A DNA stretch of 64,000 bases from Halothiobacillaceae bacterium (GTDB taxonomy: Bacteria; Pseudomonadota; Gammaproteobacteria; Halothiobacillales; Halothiobacillaceae). Position 1 is the stretch's first letter. Every line of letters starts with the position of its first letter. The stretch is from assembly GCA_016938615.1 (NCBI GenBank), contig JAFGUH010000189.1, forward strand, positions 1-64,000. The letters run 5' to 3'. The notes beneath the pieces are model-generated. The model saw only the letters and a list, made by a program, of their open reading frames with translations, did no database searches and was not told the DNA's origin. Both the position numbers and the translations under genes were made by a program. This document shows positions 54,788 to 64,000 of this stretch, one piece after another.

Positions 54788-56805
54788 ACCCTCAACAGCA
54801 GGCGGCGGTGCGCCACGTCGATACCCCGCTACTGGTGCTCGCCGGCGCCGGTTCGGGCAAGACGCGCGTGATCGTCGAGAAGATCGTCCACCTGATCGAG
54901 GCCAAGGGCACCCCCGCGAACGGCATCTGGGCGGTGACTTTCACCAACAAGGCCGCCCGGGAAATGGGCGAGCGCATCGCTCAACGCCTGCCCGCCGACC
55001 GCCGCCGGGGGTTGAACATCTCGACCTTCCATACCCTCGGCCTCAAGCTCATCCGCCGCGAGACCGCCGCCTTCGGGCTCCGGCCGGGCTTCACCGTGCT
55101 GGACGCCGAGGACAGCCTCAACCTGATCAAGTCCCTGCTCGCGCAGAACGAGGCCGCCGCCGGCCTGCTCGAACCGAAGGAAGCCCAGCGACAGATCTCG
55201 GCCTGGAAGAACGACCTGCTGACCCCGTCCCGGGCGGCCACGGCTGCCGCCGACGAGGTCGAGGCCGCGATCGCCTCGCTCTACCACGACTACGATCGCC
55301 AATTGACCGCCTGCAACGCGCTCGATTTCGACGATCTGATCAAGCGCCCGGTGGAACTGCTGCGTGACGATAGCGACGCCCGCGAGCGCTGGCAGCGCCG
55401 CGTGCGTTACCTGCTGGTCGACGAGTACCAGGACACCAACACGAGCCAGTACGAACTGGTTCGCCTCCTGGTGGGGCCACTCGCCCGGCTGACGGCCGTC
55501 GGCGACGACCACCAGTCGATCTACGCCTGGCGCGGGGCGCGTCCCGAGAACCTTTCGCACCTGGCGCGGGACTTTCCCCGGTTGGCGACCATCAAGCTCG
55601 AGCAGAACTACCGCTCGGTGAACACCGTGCTGACCGCCGCCAACCAGTTGATCGCCAACGACCCGACCACCCAGCCCAAGCGCCTCTGGAGCGCGGTCGG
55701 ACCGGGTGAGGCACACCGCGTGCTGGTCTGCGACACGGCCGACGACGAGGCCGAGCGCATCGCCACCGACATCCTGCACCGCCATTTCAAGGACCAGACC
55801 CCTTACCGACACGTCGCGATCCTGTTTCGCGGCAACCATCAGGCGCGCCTGCTCGAACAGCAGTTGCGAAAGCTCTCCATCCCCTACCAGCTGACCGGTG
55901 GGCAGTCGTTCTTCGAGCGCGCCGAGGTCAAGGACGCCATGGCCTATCTGCGGCTGATGTCGAACCCCTCGGATGACGCCGCGTTACTGCGGATCATCAA
56001 CACGCCGCGGCGCGGCATCGGGCCGACCACGCTCGAACGACTTGGCCTGATCGCGCGCGAACGACGTACGCACCTCGCGGAGGCGGCACGCTCGATCAGC
56101 GCCGAACAGCGACTCGATCCACGAGTACACCACCAGCTGCTCCAGTTTCTCGACTGGCTCGATGCCGCCCGGCTTGACATAAACGCACGCCCGGCGGCCG
56201 AGGCGATGCGTACCCTGCTCGAGGAAATCGACTACGCCGCTTATCTGCGCGATCAGGAAAACAGCTCGAAGGCGGCCGAGAGGCGCTGGACCAACCTCCA
56301 GGACTGGCTCGAGTGGACCGAACGCATCGGCATCGACAACGACAGTGGCGAGGCGCTCTCGCTGACCGAACTGGTGCAGAAAATGAGCCTTCTCGGTATC
56401 CTCGAGCAGAAAACACGCGACCAGGACGACGACGCCGTACGCCTTTTGACCCTTCACGCAGCCAAGGGCCTGGAGTTCCCGCATGTCTACCTCTCCGGGA
56501 TGGAGGAAGACCTCCTGCCCCACCAGGACTGCCAGGAGGACGACCGCCTCGCCGAGGAACGGCGCCTGTGTTTCGTCGGCATCACGCGCGCCCAGAAGAG
56601 CCTGACCTTCACCCTGACCAAGCGGCGTCGGCGCTATGGGCAGTGGCGCGACGTTCGGCCGAGCCGGTTTCTTGAGGAGATAGACGCCGACCTGTTGCGC
56701 TGGGAAGGCATCGGCGTCCAAAAAAGTGAGGAAGAACATCGCGCGACTGCCGCCGAGGCGATGAGCACCATCCGCGCCATGCTCGACAATGCCGGCAAAC
56801 CGTAA
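54775..56805 (+). CDS. rep: ATP-dependent DNA helicase Rep
   Basis: The 676-residue SF1A 3'-5' helicase matches Rep in length (E. coli 673). Helicase motifs are in order: Q-motif LNPQQQAAV (4-12), Walker A LAGAGSGKT (22-30), TFTNKAAREMGER, motif II VDEYQDTN (about 213-220), motif III GDDHQSIYAWRGA, motif IV EQNYRSVNTVL, motif V VRLLTLHAAKGLEFPHVYLSGMEEDLLP and motif VI EERRLCFVGITRAQ. It supports replication-fork progress past bound proteins. The start overlaps the DMT transporter gene by 13 bp. Confidence 0.96.
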   Translation: MHGLNPQQQAAVRHVDTPLLVLAGAGSGKTRVIVEKIVHLIEAKGTPANGIWAVTFTNKAAREMGERIAQRLPADRRRGLNISTFHTLGLKLIRRETAAFGLRPGFTVLDAEDSLNLIKSLLAQNEAAAGLLEPKEAQRQISAWKNDLLTPSRAATAAADEVEAAIASLYHDYDRQLTACNALDFDDLIKRPVELLRDDSDARERWQRRVRYLLVDEYQDTNTSQYELVRLLVGPLARLTAVGDDHQSIYAWRGARPENLSHLARDFPRLATIKLEQNYRSVNTVLTAANQLIANDPTTQPKRLWSAVGPGEAHRVLVCDTADDEAERIATDILHRHFKDQTPYRHVAILFRGNHQARLLEQQLRKLSIPYQLTGGQSFFERAEVKDAMAYLRLMSNPSDDAALLRIINTPRRGIGPTTLERLGLIARERRTHLAEAARSISAEQRLDPRVHHQLLQFLDWLDAARLDINARPAAEAMRTLLEEIDYAAYLRDQENSSKAAERRWTNLQDWLEWTERIGIDNDSGEALSLTELVQKMSLLGILEQKTRDQDDDAVRLLTLHAAKGLEFPHVYLSGMEEDLLPHQDCQEDDRLAEERRLCFVGITRAQKSLTFTLTKRRRRYGQWRDVRPSRFLEEIDADLLRWEGIGVQKSEEEHRATAAEAMSTIRAMLDNAGKP

Positions 56806-56950
56806 ACGGCGGATAAATAAGTGAAGCTGATGGCCGATAACGCCCTCGCGCCTGCGTCACGAATACTTTGCTAAGCTCGCACACGCCCCACCACAGCCCG
56901 CCGGGCGCCGACCCGCGGGTTTCGCCAGCGACCAGGACCCACAGACAACC

Positions 56951-58264
56951 ATGTCCCGATCCGACGACCTCGCCCCGAAGACGCGCCCTTGGCTGTTTCG
57001 CCTGATCCTGCCGCTGCTCATCCTCGGGGTCGCGGCGGGCGTTTTCCTGGCCCTGAAGGCGAGTCGTCCCGAACCGCCGCGTGCCACCCCCCAAGAACGT
57101 GCCTGGCTGATCGAGACCCAGGTGGTCGAGCCTGCCCGGCACCATCCGGTGTTGACCCTCTATGGCGAGGTCGCCAACCCCGACCGCCTCACGGTGCGGG
57201 CGCCGATCTCGGCGCGGGTGGCGTCGGTGCCGATGGAAAATGGCAGTCCGGTCGAACAGGGAACCCTGCTCGTCGCGCTCGATCCACAAGACATCCGGCC
57301 CGTCGTCGATCGCGCCGAGGCCAACCTCGCCGACCTCGAGGCCCAAATTCGTCAGGCGCGCGCCAGCCAAGAGACCGACCAGGCCGCCCTGGCCCTCGAG
57401 CGCGAGATCGTCGCCAACGCCCAGACCGCGCTGCAACGCAACCGAGACCTGAACAAGCGCAACCTCGCCTCGCAGGCGGACGTCGATGCCGCCCGCGACA
57501 CCCTGAGCCAGGCTCGCCTGTCGCTGAACACCCGCCGCGAACGACTGGCGACGTTCGACGCCCGCCTTGCCGGCCTCCAGGCTCGTCGAGACGCGGCTGG
57601 AGCCGACCTTGCCGCCGCCAGGCGCGATGCGGAGCGCGCCCGGGTCACCGCGCCGGCCGACGGTCTGGTCGGCTCGGTCTCGGTCACGTCAGGTGCCCTG
57701 GTCAATCCCAACGCCGCGCTGCTGGATTTCTTCCCCTGGGCCGGATTCGAGTTGCGCGCCCTGATCCCGAGCCGCGAGGTCGAGACCATCGCGGCCGCCC
57801 TCGCTGCAGGCAGCCCCCCGGGCGCCCGCGTGCTCGAGTCCGGCGTCGACCTGCGCCTGGCACGCCTCGCTGGCGAGGCGAGTGGAGAAGGCGTCACCGG
57901 GTTGTTCGAGTTCACCCGCACCGAGCGCTCGCTCCGCGTCGGCCAGGTGCTGAGCGTCGAACTGGCACTGCCCGCAGTCGATTCAGCGATCGTGATCCCG
58001 CGCAGTGCCCTGTACGGGAACGATCATATCTATCGCGTGCGCGACGGGCGGCTGGAACGCGTGACGGTCGAGCGCCTCGGCGCGGCCGGCAGCGACGCCG
58101 GGGGGCCGGGTCGACTGCTGGTACGCGCCCCAAGCCTCGCCGCGGGCGATCGCGTCGCGATTACCCAGTTGCCCAATGCCGTCGACGGCCTCAAGGTCCG
58201 CTGGCAGGGACAACCGCCTGCGACCGACGGCACGAATGAGACGGGCGAGGCGGCCGGCGAATGA
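56951..58264 (+). CDS. RND periplasmic adaptor (membrane fusion protein), second system
   Basis: The 437-residue protein has one N-terminal anchor helix (about 15-38, LFRLILPLLILGVAAGVFLAL) instead of a cleaved signal. The first lipoyl half is RAPISARVASVPMENGSPVEQG. A long coiled-coil hairpin (about 110-220, rich in Gln/Ala/Arg/Asp) and a second lipoyl half VTAPADGLVGSVSVTSGALVNP follow, then beta-barrel and membrane-proximal domains. ATGA overlap joins it to the RND pump gene. It is clearly different from the adaptor at 3286-4395, so the window has two independent pumps. Confidence 0.9.
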   Translation: MSRSDDLAPKTRPWLFRLILPLLILGVAAGVFLALKASRPEPPRATPQERAWLIETQVVEPARHHPVLTLYGEVANPDRLTVRAPISARVASVPMENGSPVEQGTLLVALDPQDIRPVVDRAEANLADLEAQIRQARASQETDQAALALEREIVANAQTALQRNRDLNKRNLASQADVDAARDTLSQARLSLNTRRERLATFDARLAGLQARRDAAGADLAAARRDAERARVTAPADGLVGSVSVTSGALVNPNAALLDFFPWAGFELRALIPSREVETIAAALAAGSPPGARVLESGVDLRLARLAGEASGEGVTGLFEFTRTERSLRVGQVLSVELALPAVDSAIVIPRSALYGNDHIYRVRDGRLERVTVERLGAAGSDAGGPGRLLVRAPSLAAGDRVAITQLPNAVDGLKVRWQGQPPATDGTNETGEAAGE

Positions 58265-61200
58265 CGGACAGGAACGCGTCGGGCCTACTGGAGCGCTTCG
58301 CCCGTCACCGGGTCGCACCGCACCTGGTGATGCTGCTGATGATCCTCGGCGGGCTGTTCGCGATCTCGCGGATGAACATCCAGTTCTTCCCCAATTTCGC
58401 CGTCGACGTGGTCAGCGTTTCGGTGGTCTGGACAGGTGCCTCGGCGGAAGATATCGAGCGCGGCATCACCGAACCGCTCGAAGAGCGCCTGCGCTCCGTG
58501 CCCAATCTCGACAGCATGACCTCCACCTCGGCGCAGGGCATTTCCACGATCACGATCGAGTTCCTCCAGGGGACCGACCCGGTGCTCGCGCTCAACGACG
58601 TGCGCGAGCAGGTGGATACCTTTCGCAATTTCCCGGCCGACGCCGAAACCCCAAGGATCAGCCGCGTGCCGAAGTTCGACCCGGTGGGTCGGTTACTGAT
58701 CTACGGCGACGTCGACCGCGACGCCCTGCGCCATTGGGTGGACCGCTTCGAACGAGAACTGATCGATCGCGGCATCGACCGAATCGACGTCAATGGCATA
58801 CCCGAACAGCGGATCGCCATCGAGGTGCCGTCGTCGACACTGGTGCAACTGGGCCAATCGCTGCCGCAGATCTCCGAGACCGTCAATGCGCTCTCCCGCG
58901 ACGTGCCCGCGGGGGAATTCGGCAGCGCGGACGGGGGGCGAGAACTGCGGGCGGTCGAACAACGCCGGCGACCGATCGAGTTCGCCGACCTGTCGGTGAT
59001 CGCCCGGCCCGAGGCACGGCTCGATCTGGGCATGATCGCCCGGGTCGTCCAGGAACCGCGTCGCGACTCGCTGCTCATGCGCCACAACGGCGTACCGGCC
59101 GCCGAACTCGTGCTCCAGCGAGCCCAGCACGGTGACAGCCTCGAGGCGGCGAAGGCCTTGCAGACCTGGATCGACGACACCCGCCCCACCCTGCCGCCCC
59201 AGTTGAACATCGAGGCCTACGACCAGTCCTGGCAGCTGATCCGGGACCGGATCAACCTGCTGGTGACGAACGGCGCAGGTGGCCTGATCCTGGTACTGGT
59301 ACTGCTCTACCTATTCCTGCCAGGGCGCGTCGCCTTCTGGGTGGCTGCCGGGATCCCGGCGGCCTTCCTGGCCGCGCTGGCGATCCTCTGGCTGATCGGC
59401 GGGTCGATCAACATGATCTCGCTGTTCGCCCTGATCATGGCCCTGGGCGTGATCGTCGATGACGCGATCGTGGTGGGCGAGGACGCAGACGCGCACTTTC
59501 GCGGCGGAGAGCCGGCACTGACGGCCTCCCAGGGGGCGGCCCGACGCATGTTCTGGCCCGTGATGGCCTCGTCCCTGACCACGATCGCCGCCTTCATGCC
59601 CCTGTTGGTGGTCGGCGGCACCATCGGCCAGATCCTGCGCGACATCCCGGTGGTCATGATCTGCGTGATCGGCGCCTCTCTGGTCGAAGCGTTTCTGGTT
59701 CTGCCAGGCCACCTGCGCGGGGCATTCGGCGGGCAGGACAACGCGCGTCCCGACCCGGGGCGCCCCGGGGGTTTCGCCCGGTTCCGCGCCGGCTTCGACC
59801 GCGGGTTCGAACGATTTCGCGACAGCCACTTCCGTCGCGCGGTGCGCTTTGCCATCGGCCACCGGACCGTGACGCTGGCGACCGCGGTGGCAACCGTCAT
59901 CCTCGCGGTCGGGTTACTGGCCGGCGGGCGGCTCGGATTCACTTTCTTTCCCACGCCCGAATCGCAGATCCTCTACGCCAACGCCACCTTTGTCGCCGGC
60001 ACCGATCGCGAGCGGATGGAGGCCTTCATGGCGGAGCTCGAAGCGAGTCTCGCGCGCACCGAGAAGGAGTTGGGCGAGCCACTTGTCCAGACAGCGATCA
60101 GCCGCCTTGGCAGCACCCTCGGACCGCAGAACAGCACGCAGGGGGACCAGCTCGGCTCGATGCTGGTCGAGCTGGCCCCGCCGGACGACCGTGAAACCCG
60201 CAACGCCGAGTTCATCCGCACCTGGAAGCAGAACACCGCGGTGCCGCCGGGCATGGAGAACTTCTCGATCAGCTCGCGCCAGGGCGGGCCGCCGGGGGCC
60301 GATCTCACCGTGCGCCTCAAGGGCGGGGAAACCGGCGACCTCAAGGCGGCCGCCGTCTCGCTTGCCGAAACGCTCAAGAGCCTGCCGGGCGTGGTCGACG
60401 TCACCGACGACCTACCCTACGGACGCCAGCAGATCACCTTTTCGGTCAACGCCCAGGGCCGCGCGCTCGGCCTGACCACCGCCGAGGTCGGCAACCAGTT
60501 GCGGGCGGCCTACGATGGAGCGCTCAGCCAGATCTTCCAGTCCGGTCCCGACGAGGTCGAGGTCCGCGTGCTGCTGCCGCGCGAGGAACGCCGCCAGATC
60601 GGCTCACTCGACGACATCAGCCTGCGCACCGACGACGGGGGCTTCGTGCCGCTACGGCAGGTCGTCGACCTGGGATCGCAGCGCGGCTTCGAGGCCATCC
60701 GCCACGCCGAGGGCAAGCGAGCGGTCGAGGTCTCCGCCGAGATCAATCGCAGTCTGACCAGCGCCGAGACCCTCAAGGCCGCCCTCCAAGAAGACACCCT
60801 GCCCTCGCTCGCCAGCCGCTTCGGCCTCGACTACAGCTTCGAGGGTCGCCAGGCCGACCAGCGCGACACCATGGCCGACATGAAATTCGGGCTCTACCTC
60901 GGCCTGGCGTTGATGTACGTGGTGCTGGTGTGGGTGTTCTCGGCCTGGACCATGCCGTTGATCGTGATGACCGTGATTCCGTTCGGCCTGGTCGGGGCCA
61001 TCGCCGGCCACTGGCTCATGAACATCGATCTCACCATCCTATCGCTGTTCGGTCTGTTCGGCCTTTCGGGGATCGTGGTCAACAACGCGATCATCCTCGT
61101 CGCCTTCTACCGCGATCAACTCGCCGCGGGGCTATCGGTCGACGAGGCGCTCGAGCAGGCTGCCGTGCAACGCCTGCGCGCGGTGATGCTCACCTCGCTG

Positions 61201-61395
61201 ACCACCATCGGCGGACTGACACCGCTGCTGTTCGAGACATCCCTGCAGGCGCAATTCCTGATCCCGATGGCCACCTCGATCGCCTTCGGCCTGGGCTATT
61301 CCACCCTGCTCGTACTGTTCGTCATCCCCGCCCTGCTCTCCCTGCGCGAGAGCATCAGCCAACGGGTGGTGCCAATGCAGTCCGCATCTGCCTAG
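58261..61395 (+). CDS. RND efflux pump, inner-membrane permease, second system
   Basis: This is a 1044-residue, 12-helix exporter. TM1 is near residues 20-35, the loop begins VVWTGASAEDIERGITEPLEERL, and the helix-4 proton relay LGVIVDDAIVVGEDADAHF keeps both Asp residues. Helix 10-12 blocks (LFGLSGIVVNNAIILVAFYRD and VMLTSLTTIGGLTPLLFETS) are intact. The relay differs from the first pump (DD here, DN there), supporting distinct substrate or coupling. No outer-membrane channel gene is adjacent. Confidence 0.93.
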   Translation: MTDRNASGLLERFARHRVAPHLVMLLMILGGLFAISRMNIQFFPNFAVDVVSVSVVWTGASAEDIERGITEPLEERLRSVPNLDSMTSTSAQGISTITIEFLQGTDPVLALNDVREQVDTFRNFPADAETPRISRVPKFDPVGRLLIYGDVDRDALRHWVDRFERELIDRGIDRIDVNGIPEQRIAIEVPSSTLVQLGQSLPQISETVNALSRDVPAGEFGSADGGRELRAVEQRRRPIEFADLSVIARPEARLDLGMIARVVQEPRRDSLLMRHNGVPAAELVLQRAQHGDSLEAAKALQTWIDDTRPTLPPQLNIEAYDQSWQLIRDRINLLVTNGAGGLILVLVLLYLFLPGRVAFWVAAGIPAAFLAALAILWLIGGSINMISLFALIMALGVIVDDAIVVGEDADAHFRGGEPALTASQGAARRMFWPVMASSLTTIAAFMPLLVVGGTIGQILRDIPVVMICVIGASLVEAFLVLPGHLRGAFGGQDNARPDPGRPGGFARFRAGFDRGFERFRDSHFRRAVRFAIGHRTVTLATAVATVILAVGLLAGGRLGFTFFPTPESQILYANATFVAGTDRERMEAFMAELEASLARTEKELGEPLVQTAISRLGSTLGPQNSTQGDQLGSMLVELAPPDDRETRNAEFIRTWKQNTAVPPGMENFSISSRQGGPPGADLTVRLKGGETGDLKAAAVSLAETLKSLPGVVDVTDDLPYGRQQITFSVNAQGRALGLTTAEVGNQLRAAYDGALSQIFQSGPDEVEVRVLLPREERRQIGSLDDISLRTDDGGFVPLRQVVDLGSQRGFEAIRHAEGKRAVEVSAEINRSLTSAETLKAALQEDTLPSLASRFGLDYSFEGRQADQRDTMADMKFGLYLGLALMYVVLVWVFSAWTMPLIVMTVIPFGLVGAIAGHWLMNIDLTILSLFGLFGLSGIVVNNAIILVAFYRDQLAAGLSVDEALEQAAVQRLRAVMLTSLTTIGGLTPLLFETSLQAQFLIPMATSIAFGLGYSTLLVLFVIPALLSLRESISQRVVPMQSASA

Positions 61396-61408
61396 CTCAT
61401 TTGGACAT

Positions 61409-61531
61409 CGCGCCTGAAGGCGCTCCTACGGCTTCGATTCCAGCGTAGGAGCGGCTTTAGCCGCGAAGATGTCGGCCGACACCCACGCCTGCGACATTGA
61501 TTCCGGCACAGGAGCGGCTTTGGCCGCGGGA
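61409..61531. repeat. REP-type palindromic repeat cluster
   Basis: Three related units lie downstream of the RND pump gene: an inverted unit at 61409-61430 (TCGCGCCTGAAGGCGCTCCTAC), GTAGGAGCGGCTTTAGCCGC at 61445-61464 and ACAGGAGCGGCTTTGGCCGC at 61508-61527. The core GGAGCGGCTTT(A/G)GCCGCG is the widespread Pseudomonas-type REP sequence. It sits between convergent genes, where it can act in transcript-end stability. Confidence 0.8.
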
Positions 61532-61544
61532 CCCAACCCGACCC

Positions 61545-62264
61545 TCAAAGCACCGACAACAGGTCCCGCACCGCCAACCGCCCGTTGGGCGATACCCGAT
61601 CCTGGCACAGGGCCGAGTGCAGTTCGGCGGTGGCCAGCGCATCGATCAGGGCGTGGTGGGCGCGGTAGCGCGGCAGGTGGTAGCGCCCGCGCAGGGCATC
61701 CAGGCGCAACTCACCGGGGCCGTGGTGCAGGTGGCGGCGCTCGAAGCCCTGTCGTGCCAGCAACAGGGTGTCGATCACCGGGAGGGCCAGCCCCGCGCCG
61801 AAATGCCGCCGGCAGGCGGCGTTGAGAAAGGCGATCTCGAAGCGCGCGTTGTGCGCGACCAGCACGCGGCCGGTCAGCGCCTCGAGCACCTGTTCCAGCG
61901 CCACGCGCTCGGGGAGCCCCGCCGCGGCGACATCGTCGGTGATGCCGTGGATCACCGCGCTTTGCTCGGGGATGCCGATCCGCGGGTTGATCAACTCGTG
62001 GTGCGTGGTGGCCAAGTCGATCGTTGCGCCGTGCATCCCCACCCAGCCCACACTCAGCAGCCGGTCGTGACGCGGATCGAGCCCGGTGGTCTCGAAATCG
62101 AGCACCAGGTACTCAGCTTCGCGCCAGTCGGCATCGATGTCGGCCACGGGCGTGTCGAGAAAGTGGAGCAGTGCCGAATCGGGCGTGGCCCGGCGGCGGT
62201 GATAGCGCCGGCGCCACGCGAGCCAGCTGGCATGCGGGAACCAGGACAGGCGCAGGTGGGCCAT
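61545..62264 (-). CDS. DEDDh 3'-5' exonuclease (DnaQ/PolC-like), module copy 2
   Basis: This is a 239-residue protein, exactly as long as the exonuclease at 11278. ExoI is VLDFETTGLD (D56, E58) and ExoII is VAHNARFEIAFLN, with Glu143 where Asp is classical. ExoIII is HHALIDALATAEL (H203/H204, D208), almost identical to copy 1. The N-terminus is basic (WRRRYHRRRA). The ATG at 62264 is one base beyond the stop of the nucleotidyltransferase gene (TGAGATG). A much longer open frame to 62585 runs into that gene and is not used. Confidence 0.9.
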   Translation of the reverse strand: MAHLRLSWFPHASWLAWRRRYHRRRATPDSALLHFLDTPVADIDADWREAEYLVLDFETTGLDPRHDRLLSVGWVGMHGATIDLATTHHELINPRIGIPEQSAVIHGITDDVAAAGLPERVALEQVLEALTGRVLVAHNARFEIAFLNAACRRHFGAGLALPVIDTLLLARQGFERRHLHHGPGELRLDALRGRYHLPRYRAHHALIDALATAELHSALCQDRVSPNGRLAVRDLLSVL

Positions 62265-62265
62265 C

Positions 62266-64000
62266 TCAGCGGGTGCCGCTGACGTCGAAGTGGGCGCGCA
62301 GCCAGCGCTGGTGGTCATCGACCACCCGGAAGGCATCGCGCAGGTGATCGCGCTCCAGGCCCGAGAGCCGCTCCGGATCGAGCCGGTTGTCGAGTGGCTC
62401 GCCCCGCCGGACCTGGGCGGCCTGGTGGCGGGCGCGCAGCACGTAGAACAGCCGCCAGGCATCGGCCAGCCCGGCCGCGGCCGGCGCCGAGAGGTCACCG
62501 GCCGCGGACGCGGCCTGCAGCCGACGCACGGTGTGTAACTCCGCCAGCCCCAGGCTGACCGCGTGCAGGCGGGCGAGATCGGCAATCGGCATCAAGCCGT
62601 AGCGCTTGAGATCGAGCCGATCGTCGTGTTGCTCGTCGTCCACCACCACAAGCCGGCGGAAAAAGCCCAGCGGCATGCGGATGGCCAGCGCGTTGTCGGC
62701 CAGGCGACGCTGGAAGATGGTATTCGATACCGCCAGCGGGCGCACCGTGTCCCAGAGGGCATCGAGCAGCGAGTCGCGCCCGGCGACCACGCGCATGTCG
62801 AAGAAGTTGGTCGTCAGCATGACCGAGTGCGGCTCGGGCTGCTCGATCCAGTCGCGGAAGGTGCGAACCCAGCCGGCCACCGATTGGCGCCAGTCCGGGG
62901 TGGTCGCCATGGTCCCGCCCGGGCACGGCTCCAGGCCGGCCGCGGCTAGGCCCTCGGTTACGAAACGCGCGAAGCGCTCGAACCACTCGCCGTGCGACGC
63001 GGGGTCGAAGGCCTCATCGAGGATCAGGGCGTTGTCCTGGTCGGTAAACGCGGTCTGCTCGCGTCGGCCCTGGCTGCCCAGCGCCGCCCAGGCCCAGGCG
63101 ACCGGGGCCGGGCCGAGCGCCTGCTCGGCCAGTTCGGTCAGCCGACGGGTCATGGCGTCGGTGACCGTTACCATCGCCTCGCCCAGCGGCTCGGCGTCCG
63201 CGCCGATCGCGACCAGTTGCGCCTCGAGATCCGGCAGGCGCGACCCGACCCGTGCGATCGCCTCAAGGTCCGGGGCGGCCATGGCATCGCGCACCAGATG
63301 AATCGAATGGCTGCCCTGATGGCGCAACAGGTCGGAAGTCGACAGGATGCCCACCAGCGCCCCGTCCTCGGCGACCACCGGCAGGTGGTGGACGTTGTGC
63401 CGCGAGAACAGGAGCGAGGCCTCGAAGGCCGAACTCGTCGGGGGCACCGTGATCAGGGCCTCGGTCATGATCGAGCGCAACGGCGAGTCGACGGGAACGC
63501 CTGTGGCGATGACACGACGACGCAGGTCGCGATCGGTGACCAGCCCCAGCAATCGCCCGTCCTCGAGCAGCAACAGCGCGGAGACCTGCGCCTCGGTCAT
63601 GATCCTGGCTCCCTCGCCGATGGACGTGTCCGGCGAGGCGGTCACCGGCGCACGTCGCAGCAACGAGTCGACCGAGGCGCTGATCAGCGCCGCGGAGCGG
63701 CTACCTTGACCAGCCTGGCCAAGCTCCTTCAGCGCGCGTTCGAGACGCTCGCGCCGGCTGCGCTCGAAGCGCCAGGCAAACACCGGATGGTCCTCGAGCA
63801 GCTCTTCGAACGCCGGTAGCGGCAACTGGTAGAGCAGACTGTCCTCGACCACGGCCACCGAAGGTGTCTCGGCGCTGTCCTTCGCCAGGCTCTCGGGCTC
63901 GGCGGCATGGGGGGCGTCGAGGTAGAGATCGGTCTCGGCGAGTTTCTCGCGAAGGGATCCATCGGCTTCGCGCACAGTCAGCGCCCCGCTGCGCACGATC
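62266..64000 (-). CDS. cNMP-binding / CBS / DUF294 nucleotidyltransferase-like protein, copy 2 (5' end outside the window)
   Basis: About 577 C-terminal residues are visible; the start and most of the cNMP-binding domain lie beyond 64000. The visible order is the end of the cNMP domain (SLLYQLPLPAFEELLEDHP), two CBS domains (ending ILSTSDLLRHQ), the nucleotidyltransferase motif ALGSQGRREQTAFTDQDNALIL, NFFDMRVV as third acidic element, and a DUF294 C-terminal helical domain. It parallels the protein at 11997-13895 throughout. It is coupled to the exonuclease gene downstream. Confidence 0.9.
   Translation of the reverse strand, partial: IVRSGALTVREADGSLREKLAETDLYLDAPHAAEPESLAKDSAETPSVAVVEDSLLYQLPLPAFEELLEDHPVFAWRFERSRRERLERALKELGQAGQGSRSAALISASVDSLLRRAPVTASPDTSIGEGARIMTEAQVSALLLLEDGRLLGLVTDRDLRRRVIATGVPVDSPLRSIMTEALITVPPTSSAFEASLLFSRHNVHHLPVVAEDGALVGILSTSDLLRHQGSHSIHLVRDAMAAPDLEAIARVGSRLPDLEAQLVAIGADAEPLGEAMVTVTDAMTRRLTELAEQALGPAPVAWAWAALGSQGRREQTAFTDQDNALILDEAFDPASHGEWFERFARFVTEGLAAAGLEPCPGGTMATTPDWRQSVAGWVRTFRDWIEQPEPHSVMLTTNFFDMRVVAGRDSLLDALWDTVRPLAVSNTIFQRRLADNALAIRMPLGFFRRLVVVDDEQHDDRLDLKRYGLMPIADLARLHAVSLGLAELHTVRRLQAASAAGDLSAPAAAGLADAWRLFYVLRARHQAAQVRRGEPLDNRLDPERLSGLERDHLRDAFRVVDDHQRWLRAHFDVSGTR

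Overview
The window is GC-rich (about two-thirds G+C by eye), tightly packed chromosomal DNA. The gene families (RdgC, OpdA/PrlC, PepN, TsaB, QueG, PurL fused to a glutaminase domain, Rep helicase, MotA/MotB) point to a motile gammaproteobacterium. A BCCT compatible-solute transporter fits a halotolerant lifestyle. PEP carboxylase next to a full glycogen-synthesis locus would suit an autotroph such as a halophilic sulfur oxidizer, but the genus cannot be fixed from sequence reading alone. I see no prophage, CRISPR array, rRNA operon or transposase gene.

Layout. 1-4.4 kb: initiator tRNA-fMet, a shared terminator and a convergent RND efflux pair (adaptor then pump, minus strand). 4.55-4.83 kb: a 273-bp transposase-less element with 34-bp terminal inverted repeats (MITE-like). 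4.9-8.8 kb: an overlapping three-gene operon (oligopeptidase A, AI-2E/PerM permease, TrmB-like methyltransferase). 9.0-11.2 kb: a universal stress protein apparently starting at ATT, then a BCCT transporter. 11.3-13.9 kb: a cNMP/CBS/nucleotidyltransferase (DUF294) gene overlapping a DEDDh exonuclease gene. 14-17.4 kb: outer-membrane porin, ChaN-type lipoprotein and a small RRM protein. 17.4-22.8 kb: methyltransferase, motB, motA and pepN. 23.1-27.1 kb: rdgC, purB and an HDOD protein. 27.1-30.4 kb: queG, crcB, a small exported protein and tsaB.

30.5-49.5 kb is a carbon-metabolism block. gnd-zwf-pgi form an oxidative pentose-phosphate operon on the minus strand. ppc diverges from it, with a helically phased repeat array in the roughly 600-bp gap. 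glgC, a GH57 glycosidase and malQ form one operon, divergent from glgB. glgA follows glgB in the same direction and overlaps a DUF1631 gene, which in turn overlaps a PilZ gene. This places a predicted c-di-GMP-binding protein directly behind glycogen synthase.

49.5-64 kb: a 9-bp-periodic repeat patch, purL, a DMT permease, rep, a second RND adaptor/pump pair, a REP cluster, and a second copy of the exonuclease plus cNMP/CBS/nucleotidyltransferase module. That last gene is cut by the window edge. The two copies of this module, about 50 kb apart with the same gene order, are the most intriguing candidate for a poorly described system here. Short tandem repeats and palindromic elements occupy several of the intergenic gaps.
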